NCBI GenBank assembly: GCA_029959285.1
Contig: JASCOE010000011.1
Coordinates: forward strand, 124,001 to 188,000
From: Flavobacteriaceae bacterium PS02337
GTDB taxonomy: Bacteria > Bacteroidota > Bacteroidia > Flavobacteriales > Flavobacteriaceae
Direction of reading: 5' to 3'
Length of the DNA: 64,000 nucleotides
Shown: piece after piece, positions 7,804-15,468 of the stretch
How the letters are laid out: every line of letters begins with the position of its first letter
Numbering within the stretch: the first letter of the stretch is position 1
The notes under the pieces: generated by a model
Databases searched by the model: none
Told to the model about the DNA's origin: nothing
What the model saw: only the letters and a program-made list of their open reading frames with translations
Position numbers and translations under genes: made by a program

Positions 7804-8682
7804 ATGACAGATGAACAAAAAGCTATAAAAGCTACTATTTTTAGTATAATTGGAAACACCTGCTTAGCCTTGATAAAAGGATTGGCAGGTTTTTTTGGCA
7901 ATTCATACGCCTTAATTGCTGATGCAATCGAATCGACGGCAGATATTTTTTCGTCGTGTTTGGTTTTGTTCGGAATTAAATATTCTAATAAACCTGCAGA
8001 TGAGAATCATCCGTATGGTCATGGTCGTGCAGAACCTTTAATTACCTTTTTGGTTGTTGGTTTTTTAATTACTTCGGCAACAATTATTGGATACGAAAGT
8101 ATTGCCAATATTCAATCTTCACATGATTTGCCAAAATCGTGGACATTATATGTTTTAGGAGCCATTATAATCTGGAAAGAATATTCATTCCGTTTGGTAA
8201 TGAAACGAAGTAAAGAAACCAATAGTTCCGCTCTTGCAGCTGATGCATGGCACCATCGAAGCGATGCTATAACTTCTGTTGCAGCATTTATCGGTATTTC
8301 GATTGCGCTGATAATGGGAAAAGGTTACGAATCTGCAGATGATTGGGCTGCGCTTTTTGCTGCTTTTTTTATTCTGTATAATTGTTATAAAATTTTCAGA
8401 CCTGCACTTGGCGAAATCATGGATGAAAACATGAATGACGATTTAGTCGAAGAAATTCGTGTAGTTGCTCTGAAAGTACCAGGAATTTTAGGAACTGAAA
8501 AATGCTTTATTCGTAAAGCAGGAATGCGTTATCATGTTGATCTTCATGCTATTGTTTCTGCTAAAATCTCTGTAAAAGAAGGACACGATTTATCACACAA
8601 ACTACAAGATAAATTAAAAGAAGAAATTCCTCAATTAGGAAATGTTTTGATTCATATTGAGCCAGATGATTATCATTGTTAG
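7804..8682 (+). CDS. Cation diffusion facilitator family metal transporter
   Basis: 292 residues of the CDF family, which exports Zn2+, Co2+, Fe2+ or Mn2+ from the cytoplasm in exchange for protons. Metal-site motifs typical of the family are present: ALIADAIESTADIFSS in the second membrane segment, the NHPYGHGRAEPL loop, and AADAWHHRSDAITS in the fifth. The last 85 residues form the cytoplasmic ferredoxin-like domain (YHVDLHAIVS, GNVLIHIEPDD). Metal specificity cannot be read reliably. It ends 1 base before a repeat unit and shares a terminator with the convergent DUF5686 gene. Confidence 0.9.
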   Translation: MTDEQKAIKATIFSIIGNTCLALIKGLAGFFGNSYALIADAIESTADIFSSCLVLFGIKYSNKPADENHPYGHGRAEPLITFLVVGFLITSATIIGYESIANIQSSHDLPKSWTLYVLGAIIIWKEYSFRLVMKRSKETNSSALAADAWHHRSDAITSVAAFIGISIALIMGKGYESADDWAALFAAFFILYNCYKIFRPALGEIMDENMNDDLVEEIRVVALKVPGILGTEKCFIRKAGMRYHVDLHAIVSAKISVKEGHDLSHKLQDKLKEEIPQLGNVLIHIEPDDYHC

Positions 8683-8745
8683 AGGTTCTAAGGTTCTGAG
8701 ATGCTAAGATTCTAAGTTTTTTCTATTTAAGTTTAAAGCTAATTT

Positions 8746-8770
8746 TTGTCAAGCTGAGCGAAGTCGAAGC
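8746..8770. repeat. CTGAGCGAAGTCGAA interspersed repeat unit
   Basis: Single copy of the unit seen again, as an inverted pair, at 11528-11588. It resembles the short repeats scattered in Flavobacterium chromosomes. Confidence 0.65.
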
Positions 8771-8798
8771 CCGCAAAGATTTTCAAACTAAAATAAAA

Positions 8799-8838
8799 AA
8801 ACCGCTTACAAGCAATTTGCGTGTAAGCGGTTTTTTTG
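8799..8838. terminator. Bidirectional terminator between CDF and DUF5686 genes
   Basis: Stem ACCGCTTACA (8801-8810) with TGTAAGCGGT (8822-8831), preceded by an A run and followed by seven T, so it can act on both converging transcripts. Confidence 0.85.
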
Positions 8839-8913
8839 TCTTATTTTATAAATTTTTTTAATGTTCAAAGATTGAAAAAACTTAGAATCTTAGCATCTCA
8901 GAACCTTAGTATC

Positions 8914-11403
8914 TTAATCTAACACATTCAAAATCTTCAACCCAAATACAACGCCATTTTGCTGAATTCCACTTTGGTATGAATGCACATAATCAACGCG
9001 AAATAATTTAAATTTACCAAAACCTAAATTATCTAAACCAACAGTAAATTCAGAATACGGTTTTCTGTCTGGAATTGCTAAAGCATGAAAACCAATATTC
9101 ATAGTCGATTTTAAAAGATTTAACAGCGGAATTTTATTCATAATAAAACCAGTATCGTTGTATTCAGAATGCAATTCGAAATAACTGTCGTTGGTGCTAT
9201 TTGCATAATAAGGCATTAAATTGAAAACGTTCAAATAACGGCCGCTTGTTCCGATATGAGTTTGGTTTCCGTTAAAATGTCTGTAATCTATAAAAGAAAT
9301 ATTTTCTGCATTAAAGAATTTTCCAGCTCTGATGTTAGTTCCTAAAACACCTTTATTATTCAATGATAAATCGTATTGTACAGAAGCGCCAATTCTTTCA
9401 AATTCATATTTCTTTTCGCTTGCTGCAAAAGCTTTTTCGAACGCTAAATAAATCGTCGGATACTTATCATCTTTAAAATTATATCTTCCGTCTGGTCTAG
9501 AAATGTATTTGTTTCCGAAATTAATTCTCGTTGTAATAAGCGCTTTAAACAAATGATGCTGATCAAAAGCTGGAGTGGTAAAATCATTTGGCGCCAAAGG
9601 ATTATTCGAACTATAAAGATCATCTTTTTTGAAAAAAGAATAATCTGTTGTGTTAAAAAGCGGTTTACGTTGTTCGTATCCGATTCTTCCAGTCAAATTA
9701 ATGCCGTTTGCAATATCTTGCCCGTAATTGATTTGAGCAAATTCTAAATTGTACAATTTCATATAATTGTCTTTAAAAAATAAAGAACTTATAGAATTTA
9801 CCAATTTCGTAATAGGTTCGGCACTATTAAATTGGGCAGTTTTGACACCTCCAGATCCCCAAATTGTGGCGTAATTAATGGTGTTAAAACGATGACTGAA
9901 TTCTCCAGTTACGCGAAAACGTTCATCAGAAAAACCATAATTGAAAGTTGTGCTTATAGAAGTGCTTTTTCCTTCTTCTTCATTCCATTTTCTAAATGAA
10001 AAACCAGAATCGAAGTTAAACCCCTGAACGGTATTGAAACTTAAAGAAGTAATATTTAATAACCCTTTATATTCAAAAGAATATTTCTCGAAGGTATTTT
10101 TATAATCATAACCCATTAGAACATCCCAAACTTTAAATTTGTTGTTTTTGGCGTCGATAGAATCGGTGTATTTTCTTGATTTTCTTATGGTTTGAAGACT
10201 GTCTTTTTTTGTATAATCATTTTGTTCTTCAATCGTTAACGGAATCGGACGAATTTCATTCCAAAAAGCGTCATCTTTTTTATTAGCATTTGCTTCAAAA
10301 GCTACAATTTCATTTCCAAAAGTTTTCTTTTCGAATGAATCTGGAAATTCATAATTTGAATAAACATAATTGAAATTTCCCGAAAATTTTATTCCAAAAA
10401 ATCCAGCATTAAAAGAAAGCGTCTGCGCATTTTTAGACCAGATTTTATTCTTAACATTATAACTGAAACTCTGTGTTAGGCTCATTACTTCCGTAAATTC
10501 ATTTTTCATTCTATAGCCTTTAATATCTAAATCTATGGCATAAATGGCAAAACTATCGTCTACAATGTAAATATAACCTTCAAAAACAGGTTCTTTGTCA
10601 CGTCTCGGAATTACTTTTATTTTATTAATCTGCTGTTTATTATCGTCATAAAAAGTACTTTCCAACTTGTATTTGTAGTAACTGAAAGCATTGTCAGCAA
10701 TTGGAGAAATCATTCTGACATCAAAATCTAACGTATTATCATAGAAATCGTAAGTTGATAAAGCCGCTGTGTTGTAACTATAACCTCGATTATTTCCTGA
10801 AATTTTCGATGCAATAATTTTCTCTTTTAATTTAGAAGGTTTTTCAAAAGTAACTTTAGAAATAGTTTCCGATAAATATAAAATTCCAGTTCCGGTAGAA
10901 TCTAAATTGGAAGCCATATCTGGACCAAGGTCTACTTTTTGTCCGAGGATTTTTTTAGGAAGATCTTTTACCTTAAACATTCCTTTCGAATAAAAATCTG
11001 CCGTGTAACGCGCCGTTTTATCCGAGTTTTCTTTTTTGTTTGCAATTGCACTTCTAATAATAGCATTCGCAGGATTATTTTTTGGATCAATAACTACTTC
11101 ATTTAAAGCAAAACTTTCTTCTTGAAGTTTTACGTCTAAAGTAATTGTTTTAGAGCCAGAATCGACGGATAATTTCTGAGTTTTAAAACCTAAATATTGA
11201 AAAACGATTTTGTTTTTTCCAATCTCTTTTACATTCAACTGATATTTTCCTTGTTCGTTGGAAGTTGTGCCAGCGTATGTGTTCTCTTCAAAAACAGATA
11301 CAAAAGGCAACGGATTTCCTTTATCATCTGTAATTGTTCCTTTAATCTGTGCAAAGTTTGAAATCGAAAAAAATAGAAAGGCAAGTAAAGTAAAGTTTCT
11401 CAT
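8914..11403 (-). CDS. DUF5686 outer-membrane protein with carboxypeptidase-like regulatory domain
   Basis: 829 residues. A signal peptide (MRNFTLLAFLFFSISNFAQ) is followed by a CarboxypepD_reg-like beta-sandwich (IKGTITDDKGNPLPFVSV to FQYLGFKTQKL, about 20-95). A linker with LNEVVIDPKNNPANAIIRSAI then leads into a long beta-strand-rich region ending near FGLKILNVLD, typical of an outer-membrane barrel. I recognise this as the DUF5686 family, widespread in Bacteroidetes and of unknown function. There is no TonB plug domain, so it is not a classical TonB receptor. It is transcribed alone, convergent with the CDF gene. Confidence 0.85.
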   Translation of the reverse strand: MRNFTLLAFLFFSISNFAQIKGTITDDKGNPLPFVSVFEENTYAGTTSNEQGKYQLNVKEIGKNKIVFQYLGFKTQKLSVDSGSKTITLDVKLQEESFALNEVVIDPKNNPANAIIRSAIANKKENSDKTARYTADFYSKGMFKVKDLPKKILGQKVDLGPDMASNLDSTGTGILYLSETISKVTFEKPSKLKEKIIASKISGNNRGYSYNTAALSTYDFYDNTLDFDVRMISPIADNAFSYYKYKLESTFYDDNKQQINKIKVIPRRDKEPVFEGYIYIVDDSFAIYAIDLDIKGYRMKNEFTEVMSLTQSFSYNVKNKIWSKNAQTLSFNAGFFGIKFSGNFNYVYSNYEFPDSFEKKTFGNEIVAFEANANKKDDAFWNEIRPIPLTIEEQNDYTKKDSLQTIRKSRKYTDSIDAKNNKFKVWDVLMGYDYKNTFEKYSFEYKGLLNITSLSFNTVQGFNFDSGFSFRKWNEEEGKSTSISTTFNYGFSDERFRVTGEFSHRFNTINYATIWGSGGVKTAQFNSAEPITKLVNSISSLFFKDNYMKLYNLEFAQINYGQDIANGINLTGRIGYEQRKPLFNTTDYSFFKKDDLYSSNNPLAPNDFTTPAFDQHHLFKALITTRINFGNKYISRPDGRYNFKDDKYPTIYLAFEKAFAASEKKYEFERIGASVQYDLSLNNKGVLGTNIRAGKFFNAENISFIDYRHFNGNQTHIGTSGRYLNVFNLMPYYANSTNDSYFELHSEYNDTGFIMNKIPLLNLLKSTMNIGFHALAIPDRKPYSEFTVGLDNLGFGKFKLFRVDYVHSYQSGIQQNGVVFGLKILNVLD

Positions 11404-11527
11404 GTAAGTGTGGGTTATCTTACAAAAATATAATAAGTTAAATCTGAGCTTATTAATAATTTGTTAAATTAAAATAAGAGCATTTATTAACTTGATATTT
11501 ATATTTTTAAACTTACCATTTGATTAT

Positions 11528-11588
11528 CAGGCTGAGCGAAGTCGAAACCTTTTGATTTCAAGAGCCTTCGACTTCACTCAGGATGACA
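11528..11588. repeat. Imperfect inverted repeat of CTGAGCGAAGTCGAA units
   Basis: CAGGCTGAGCGAAGTCGAA (about 11528-11547) faces TTCGACTTCACTCAGGATG (about 11567-11586). It lies between the DUF5686 gene start and the aroQ stop. Same family as 8746-8770. Confidence 0.7.
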
Positions 11589-11608
11589 TTTATTAAAAAA
11601 AGAGTGAT

Positions 11609-12022
11609 TTACAAAAATGACTGAATAGCCAATTCGTAACTTTTAAGACCAAAACCTAAAATAACACCTTTTGCATTTCCAGAAAGATAAGATTGGTGTC
11701 TGAAGCTTTCGCGAGCATAAGTGTTCGAAATGTGAACTTCGATAACTGGAGTTGTTACGGCTTTCATAGCATCGCCTAAACCAATTGAAGTGTGTGTGTA
11801 AGCACCAGCGTTTAGAATAATTCCGTCAAAGGTAAAACCACATTCTTGAATTTTACCAATCAATTCGCCTTCAATATTGCTTTGATAATAAGAAAGTTCG
11901 ACGTTTGGAAATTTCGCTTTCAACGTTTCAAAATAATCTTCAAAAGTTTGACTTCCGTAAACTTCTGGTTCACGTTTTCCTAAAAGATTCAAATTGGGTC
12001 CGTTGATAATGCAGATTTTCAT
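11609..12022 (-). CDS. aroQ: Type II 3-dehydroquinate dehydratase
   Basis: Converts 3-dehydroquinate to 3-dehydroshikimate by trans-elimination, step three of the shikimate pathway, as a cytoplasmic dodecamer. The 137 residues match the usual 140-150. Family motifs are all present: NGPNLNLLGKREPEVYG at the N-terminus with the conserved Arg and Tyr lid, YYQSNIEGELI, ILNAGAYTHTS and EVHISNTYARESFRHQS carrying the catalytic His. It is a single gene between the repeat at 11528 and the beta-barrel cluster; in relatives aroQ is often next to xerD, here about 2.4 kb away. Confidence 0.95.
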   Translation of the reverse strand: MKICIINGPNLNLLGKREPEVYGSQTFEDYFETLKAKFPNVELSYYQSNIEGELIGKIQECGFTFDGIILNAGAYTHTSIGLGDAMKAVTTPVIEVHISNTYARESFRHQSYLSGNAKGVILGFGLKSYELAIQSFL

Positions 12023-12096
12023 ATTTATATTTTATTTTGAAAGATTGACATTGCAATTAATTTTTGCAATTGTCATTGAATGTTGTAAAAATAAAA

Positions 12097-12127
12097 AAAC
12101 CGCACTAATAATTAGAGCGGTTTTTAT
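12097..12127 (-). terminator. Terminator downstream of the minus-strand barrel gene
   Basis: AACCGC...GCGGTT stem with an inner CTAAT/ATTAG pairing, followed on the minus strand by a run of seven T. Confidence 0.75.
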
Positions 12128-12146
12128 AAAAGTATGTGATATATTT

Positions 12147-12707
12147 TTAGAACATGTATCCAGCTGAAAGTTGGAATACAGAGTTTTTAAAGTCAGCTTC
12201 TTTCGAAATTTCAGTTAAACCAATTCCGTAACGAGCTTGAACAAATAAACCTCCAACGATTTTTAATCCTAAACCTCCATTAACAGAAAAGTCAAATGTG
12301 TTTGGATCAGCAGCATCAAATTCTTTTTTATTGCTAACAAGGAATGAAGCTTGCGGACCAAGTTCTAAACTAAGAGATTTAGTCAAATAAATTTTTGCCA
12401 TTACAGGAATAGCAATGTATCCCATTTCATTTTTAAATTCAGAAAAAGCATTTTTATAAGTTGCTCCTTGAGTAGTATACAAAAGCTCTGGTTGAATTGA
12501 AAATTTCTCTAATAATTTAAGTTCAGCAACAAGACCTGCGTGGTAACTTGTAATACCTTCTTTGTCAACAGAAATTCCATCAAAGTCAGAACCTCCAGTT
12601 TGATTAGCAAAGTTAGCCCCTGCTTTAATCCCGATTTGTACAAATTGAGCGTTGATTGTAGCTGATGTTGCAATGAACAAAACAGCTGCTAAAAGTATTT
12701 TTTTCAT
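12147..12707 (-). CDS. Outer-membrane beta-barrel protein (PorT/OMP_b-brl type)
   Basis: 186 residues: signal peptide MKKILLAAVLFIATSATINAQ, then alternating strands of a small barrel (FVQIGIKAGANFANQTGG, FSIQPELLYTTQGATY, GYIAIPVMAKIYL, SLELGPQASFLV) and the aromatic C-terminal strand ending AGYMF that is typical for outer-membrane insertion. It is clearly a paralogue of the gene at 13759, sharing the GVKGG/IKAG start and the PELLF/YTTQG strand. A TAGTTTTG promoter box lies 46 bases upstream at 12753-12760. Function is unknown; structural or adhesion roles are guesses. Confidence 0.85.
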   Translation of the reverse strand: MKKILLAAVLFIATSATINAQFVQIGIKAGANFANQTGGSDFDGISVDKEGITSYHAGLVAELKLLEKFSIQPELLYTTQGATYKNAFSEFKNEMGYIAIPVMAKIYLTKSLSLELGPQASFLVSNKKEFDAADPNTFDFSVNGGLGLKIVGGLFVQARYGIGLTEISKEADFKNSVFQLSAGYMF

Positions 12708-12752
12708 AAATAGGTTTTTAAAAATTTGGTATTTTAAATGTTATCTAAAGTT

Positions 12753-12760
12753 CAAAACTA
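12753..12760 (-). promoter_or_regulatory. -7 promoter box TAGTTTTG for the minus-strand barrel gene
   Basis: Exact TAnnTTTG match upstream of the gene starting at 12707. No TTG partner at the expected spacing. Confidence 0.45.
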
Positions 12761-12957
12761 CATATTTAGCATTTTATTGCATTATATTTTGGATTAAATA
12801 ATTACTAAAATTCCCACTCAAAAGTGTTTTTTTATTCAAAAATCATCCTGATTTACTTTTATAATGCTGATTATCAGATTGTTTTTTAGTCATTTTTTTC
12901 TGTCTTATTTTAATACTTTTTAAACTTATTGCGGACTATTTTTTGTAAGTCTAATCT

Positions 12958-12965
12958 TAGTTTTG
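12958..12965 (+). promoter_or_regulatory. -7 promoter box TAGTTTTG for the plus-strand barrel gene
   Basis: Exact TAnnTTTG match 26 bases before the ATG at 12992. It is the same octamer used by the divergent paralogue. The 284-base divergent gap is otherwise AT-rich without a gene. Confidence 0.5.
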
Positions 12966-12991
12966 ACATTCGTAATTAAAAAAAATAAAAC

Positions 12992-13546
12992 ATGAAAAAA
13001 GTAATTTTAGCTGCTATTGCAGTAATGACGTTTGGATTTGCTAGTGCACAAACAACAGGATTTTCTAAAGGTGATGTATTTGTTTCTGGGGCTTTCAATG
13101 TAGGTTCTGAAAAAACAGGAGATGTAAAATCAAATAACTTCACGCTTGTTCCTAGTGTAGGATACTTTGTATCTGAAAACATTGCTATTGGAGCAAAATT
13201 AGGTTTTGGAACAACAAAAATTGGTGATAACAAAACTAATGATTTCACAGTTGGAGCATTTGGTAGATACTACTTCACTCCTGCGTCTCAATTTTCAGTA
13301 TATGGTCAAGCTGGACTTGATTTAACAAACTCAAAAAGCGGTGATTATAAAGAGAATGAGTTTGGTGCAAATGTTGGTTTAGGTATGAGCTACTTCCTTT
13401 CTAACCATTTTGCTATCGAAGCTACTTGGCTTGGTTTAGGATACAGTGTAAACAACAATGGAGGACATGGAGCTGAAAAAACCAATAGTTTTGGTTTAGG
13501 TACTGATTTGCGAGCAGTAACTTTCGGAGTAATTTACAAGTTCTAA
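12992..13546 (+). CDS. Outer-membrane beta-barrel protein, OmpA/OmpW-like N-domain
   Basis: 184 residues with signal peptide MKKVILAAIAVMTFGFASAQ. Strands alternate hydrophobic residues and glycine (GDVFVSGAFNVGSEKTGD, FTLVPSVGYFVSENIAIGAKLGF, FTVGAFGRYYFTP, FSVYGQAGLDL, FGANVGLGMSYFLSNHFAIEATW) and the chain ends FGVIYKF with a terminal aromatic. This is the eight-stranded outer-membrane barrel pattern. The strands differ from the two neighbours, so it is a more distant family member. It has its own promoter and terminator. Confidence 0.85.
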   Translation: MKKVILAAIAVMTFGFASAQTTGFSKGDVFVSGAFNVGSEKTGDVKSNNFTLVPSVGYFVSENIAIGAKLGFGTTKIGDNKTNDFTVGAFGRYYFTPASQFSVYGQAGLDLTNSKSGDYKENEFGANVGLGMSYFLSNHFAIEATWLGLGYSVNNNGGHGAEKTNSFGLGTDLRAVTFGVIYKF

Positions 13547-13572
13547 TAAAAAATATTTAGTTAGTTTTTTAA

Positions 13573-13604
13573 AGGCCTTCCTTATTTTGAGGAGGGCTTT
13601 TTTG
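13573..13604 (+). terminator. Terminator after the barrel gene at 12992
   Basis: Stem GCCTTCCT with AGGAGGGC around a TATTTTG loop, followed by six T. Confidence 0.8.
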
Positions 13605-13715
13605 TGCATTTTTGGGATTAAAATTTGTGACAATAAAGTTATCTTCTTAACGATTTGTATACATATTACTACTTTTTTTGTTAAATTACAAATATGTTTT
13701 TAATAAGTATATTTT

Positions 13716-13723
13716 TATATTTG
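13716..13723 (+). promoter_or_regulatory. -7 promoter box TATATTTG for the barrel gene at 13759
   Basis: Exact TAnnTTTG, 35 bases before the ATG. No TTG at the usual upstream distance. Confidence 0.5.
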
Positions 13724-13758
13724 ATATTGAAAATTAATTTAACCCTAAACAAATTAGA

Positions 13759-14340
13759 ATGAAAAAAATAATTTTATCAGCCATTGCGATAATGGCTTTT
13801 GCATTTACAAATGCTCAATCAACTAGATTTGGAGTAAAAGGAGGTCTTAATCTTTCAACTGTGGTTGGAGGAGAAGTAGAAAATACAAAATCCTTAGTGG
13901 GATTTCATGTTGGAGGTTTAGCTGAAATACATATAGTAGAAAAGTTCTATATTCAACCAGAGCTTTTATTCTCTGCTCAAGGAACAAAAGTTGACGGACC
14001 TTTTGGAGGAGATTCTGATGTTAAATTGAATTATTTGAATATACCAGTTGTAGCGAAATATTATATCGTTGATAAAAAATTTAATGTTGAAGCTGGTCCG
14101 CAACTAGGTGTTTTATTGTCTGCAAAAGCCGATGGTGAGGATATTAAAGATTTTACAAGATCTGTTGATTTCGGATTTAATATTGGAGCAGGATATAGTT
14201 TTACAGATAACCTTTCAATTGGTCTTCGTTATACTATTGGTTTATCACCGCTTTCAGATGAAGATATTGATAATTCTGACGATTATTATGATAGTGCTAA
14301 AAACAGCAATTTGCAACTTTCATTAGCTTATAAATTCTAA
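13759..14340 (+). CDS. Outer-membrane beta-barrel protein (PorT/OMP_b-brl type)
   Basis: 193 residues: signal peptide MKKIILSAIAIMAFAFTNAQ, then barrel strands (FGVKGGLNLSTVVGG, FYIQPELLFSAQGTKVD, NYLNIPVVAKYYI, FNVEAGPQLGVLLSAK, FGFNIGAGYSFTDN, SIGLRYTIGLSPL) and the C-terminal LQLSLAYKF. It is paralogous to the gene at 12147 across its whole length. A cluster of acidic residues (DEDIDNSDDYYDS) forms a late extracellular loop or turn. It has its own promoter and terminator, so it is monocistronic. Confidence 0.85.
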   Translation: MKKIILSAIAIMAFAFTNAQSTRFGVKGGLNLSTVVGGEVENTKSLVGFHVGGLAEIHIVEKFYIQPELLFSAQGTKVDGPFGGDSDVKLNYLNIPVVAKYYIVDKKFNVEAGPQLGVLLSAKADGEDIKDFTRSVDFGFNIGAGYSFTDNLSIGLRYTIGLSPLSDEDIDNSDDYYDSAKNSNLQLSLAYKF

Positions 14341-14363
14341 TCTGAATTTTAAAATATTTGAAT

Positions 14364-14394
14364 GAACCTTCTCTAAAACGGGAAGGTTTTTTTA
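14364..14394 (+). terminator. Terminator after the barrel gene at 13759
   Basis: Stem AACCTTC (14365-14371) with GAAGGTT (14382-14388), followed by a T run interrupted only by the downstream sequence. Confidence 0.75.
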
Positions 14395-14421
14395 TGCCAA
14401 AAAATCACTTACTTTGTAGAT

Positions 14422-15318
14422 ATGAATTGGAGCAGATATATAAAAGATTATCAGTCGTATTTGAGGATAGAGAGAGGTTTGTCTAAAAACACGATTGAAA
14501 ATTACGGCTTCGATATTGAACGTTTATGTCTTTTCTTAGAAACCAATCAAATCGATGTTTCGCCAATAAAAATTTCCGATGAAACTTTACAGCAATTTAT
14601 CTATTCTGTAGCAAAAGAGGTAAATCCGAGATCGCAAGCGCGCATTATTTCGGGTTTAAAAAGTTTTTTCAATTACTTGGTTTTTGAAGATTACAGAAAT
14701 GATAATCCGTTAGAATTGATAGAACCTCCAAAAACAGGACGCAAATTGCCAGATACATTATCTCTCGAAGAAATTGATGCATTAATTGAAAATATAGATT
14801 TAAGCACCAACGAAGGAAAAAGAAACCGAGCCATGCTTGAAACTTTATACGGTTGCGGTCTTCGTGTTTCTGAATTAATTACGCTCAAGATTTCTGACCT
14901 GTTTTTTGATGAAGGTTTTGTCAAAATTACAGGAAAAGGAAATAAAGAAAGATTTGTTCCCATTGGTCCATTAACCCAAAAATATATTGATATATATCGT
15001 ACAGAAATTCGTGCTCATTTAAACATTAAAAAAGGCGCCGAAGATACATTATTCTTAAACCGAAGAGGAAATCAATTGACGCGAGCAATGATATTTACGA
15101 TAATAAAAGATCTTGCGCAGAAAATAGGATTAAAAAAAAGCATCAGTCCGCATACCTTACGCCATTCTTTTGCTACACATTTGCTTGAAAATGGAGCAGA
15201 TTTAAGGTCTATTCAGTTGATGCTTGGTCATGAATCAATCACAACCACAGAGATTTATGTTCATTTAGACAGAAGTTTTTTAAAAGAAGTAATGCATAGT
15301 TTTCATCCTAGAAAATAA
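14422..15318 (+). CDS. xerD: Site-specific tyrosine recombinase XerD
   Basis: Resolves chromosome dimers at dif together with XerC-type partners and FtsK. The 298 residues equal the E. coli length. All six catalytic positions are present and fall on the E. coli numbers by my count: Arg148 (CGLRVSEL), Lys172 (GKGNKERF), His244 and Arg247 (HTLRHSFATH), His270 (MLGHESI) and Tyr279 (TEIYVHLD). The N-terminal SAM-like core-binding domain covers roughly 1-105. It lies behind the barrel cluster with a short leader and is a housekeeping recombinase, not part of an integron or phage. Confidence 0.96.
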   Translation: MNWSRYIKDYQSYLRIERGLSKNTIENYGFDIERLCLFLETNQIDVSPIKISDETLQQFIYSVAKEVNPRSQARIISGLKSFFNYLVFEDYRNDNPLELIEPPKTGRKLPDTLSLEEIDALIENIDLSTNEGKRNRAMLETLYGCGLRVSELITLKISDLFFDEGFVKITGKGNKERFVPIGPLTQKYIDIYRTEIRAHLNIKKGAEDTLFLNRRGNQLTRAMIFTIIKDLAQKIGLKKSISPHTLRHSFATHLLENGADLRSIQLMLGHESITTTEIYVHLDRSFLKEVMHSFHPRK

Positions 15319-15468
15319 TTTTTAGCAATTTTATATGTATTATTGCAAAAATTTATATATTGTGTTAAAATTTTGTTGTAATAAAAACAAAACAATATAA
15401 AGTTGTGATTTTTCTCGCTTTTTTAAACAAATGATTTAGAAGTTTTATTTACATAAAAGAAGTAATAT

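Larger units (their letters stand above)
8684..8913. repeat. 33-bp perfect inverted repeat at converging gene ends
   Basis: Positions 8690-8722 and 8875-8907 are exact reverse complements, both members of the AACCTTAG-type family. Between them are a GCTGAGCGAAGTCGAAGC element (8746-8770) and a strong terminator (8801-8831). The outer arms abut the stop codons of both flanking genes. Confidence 0.85.
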
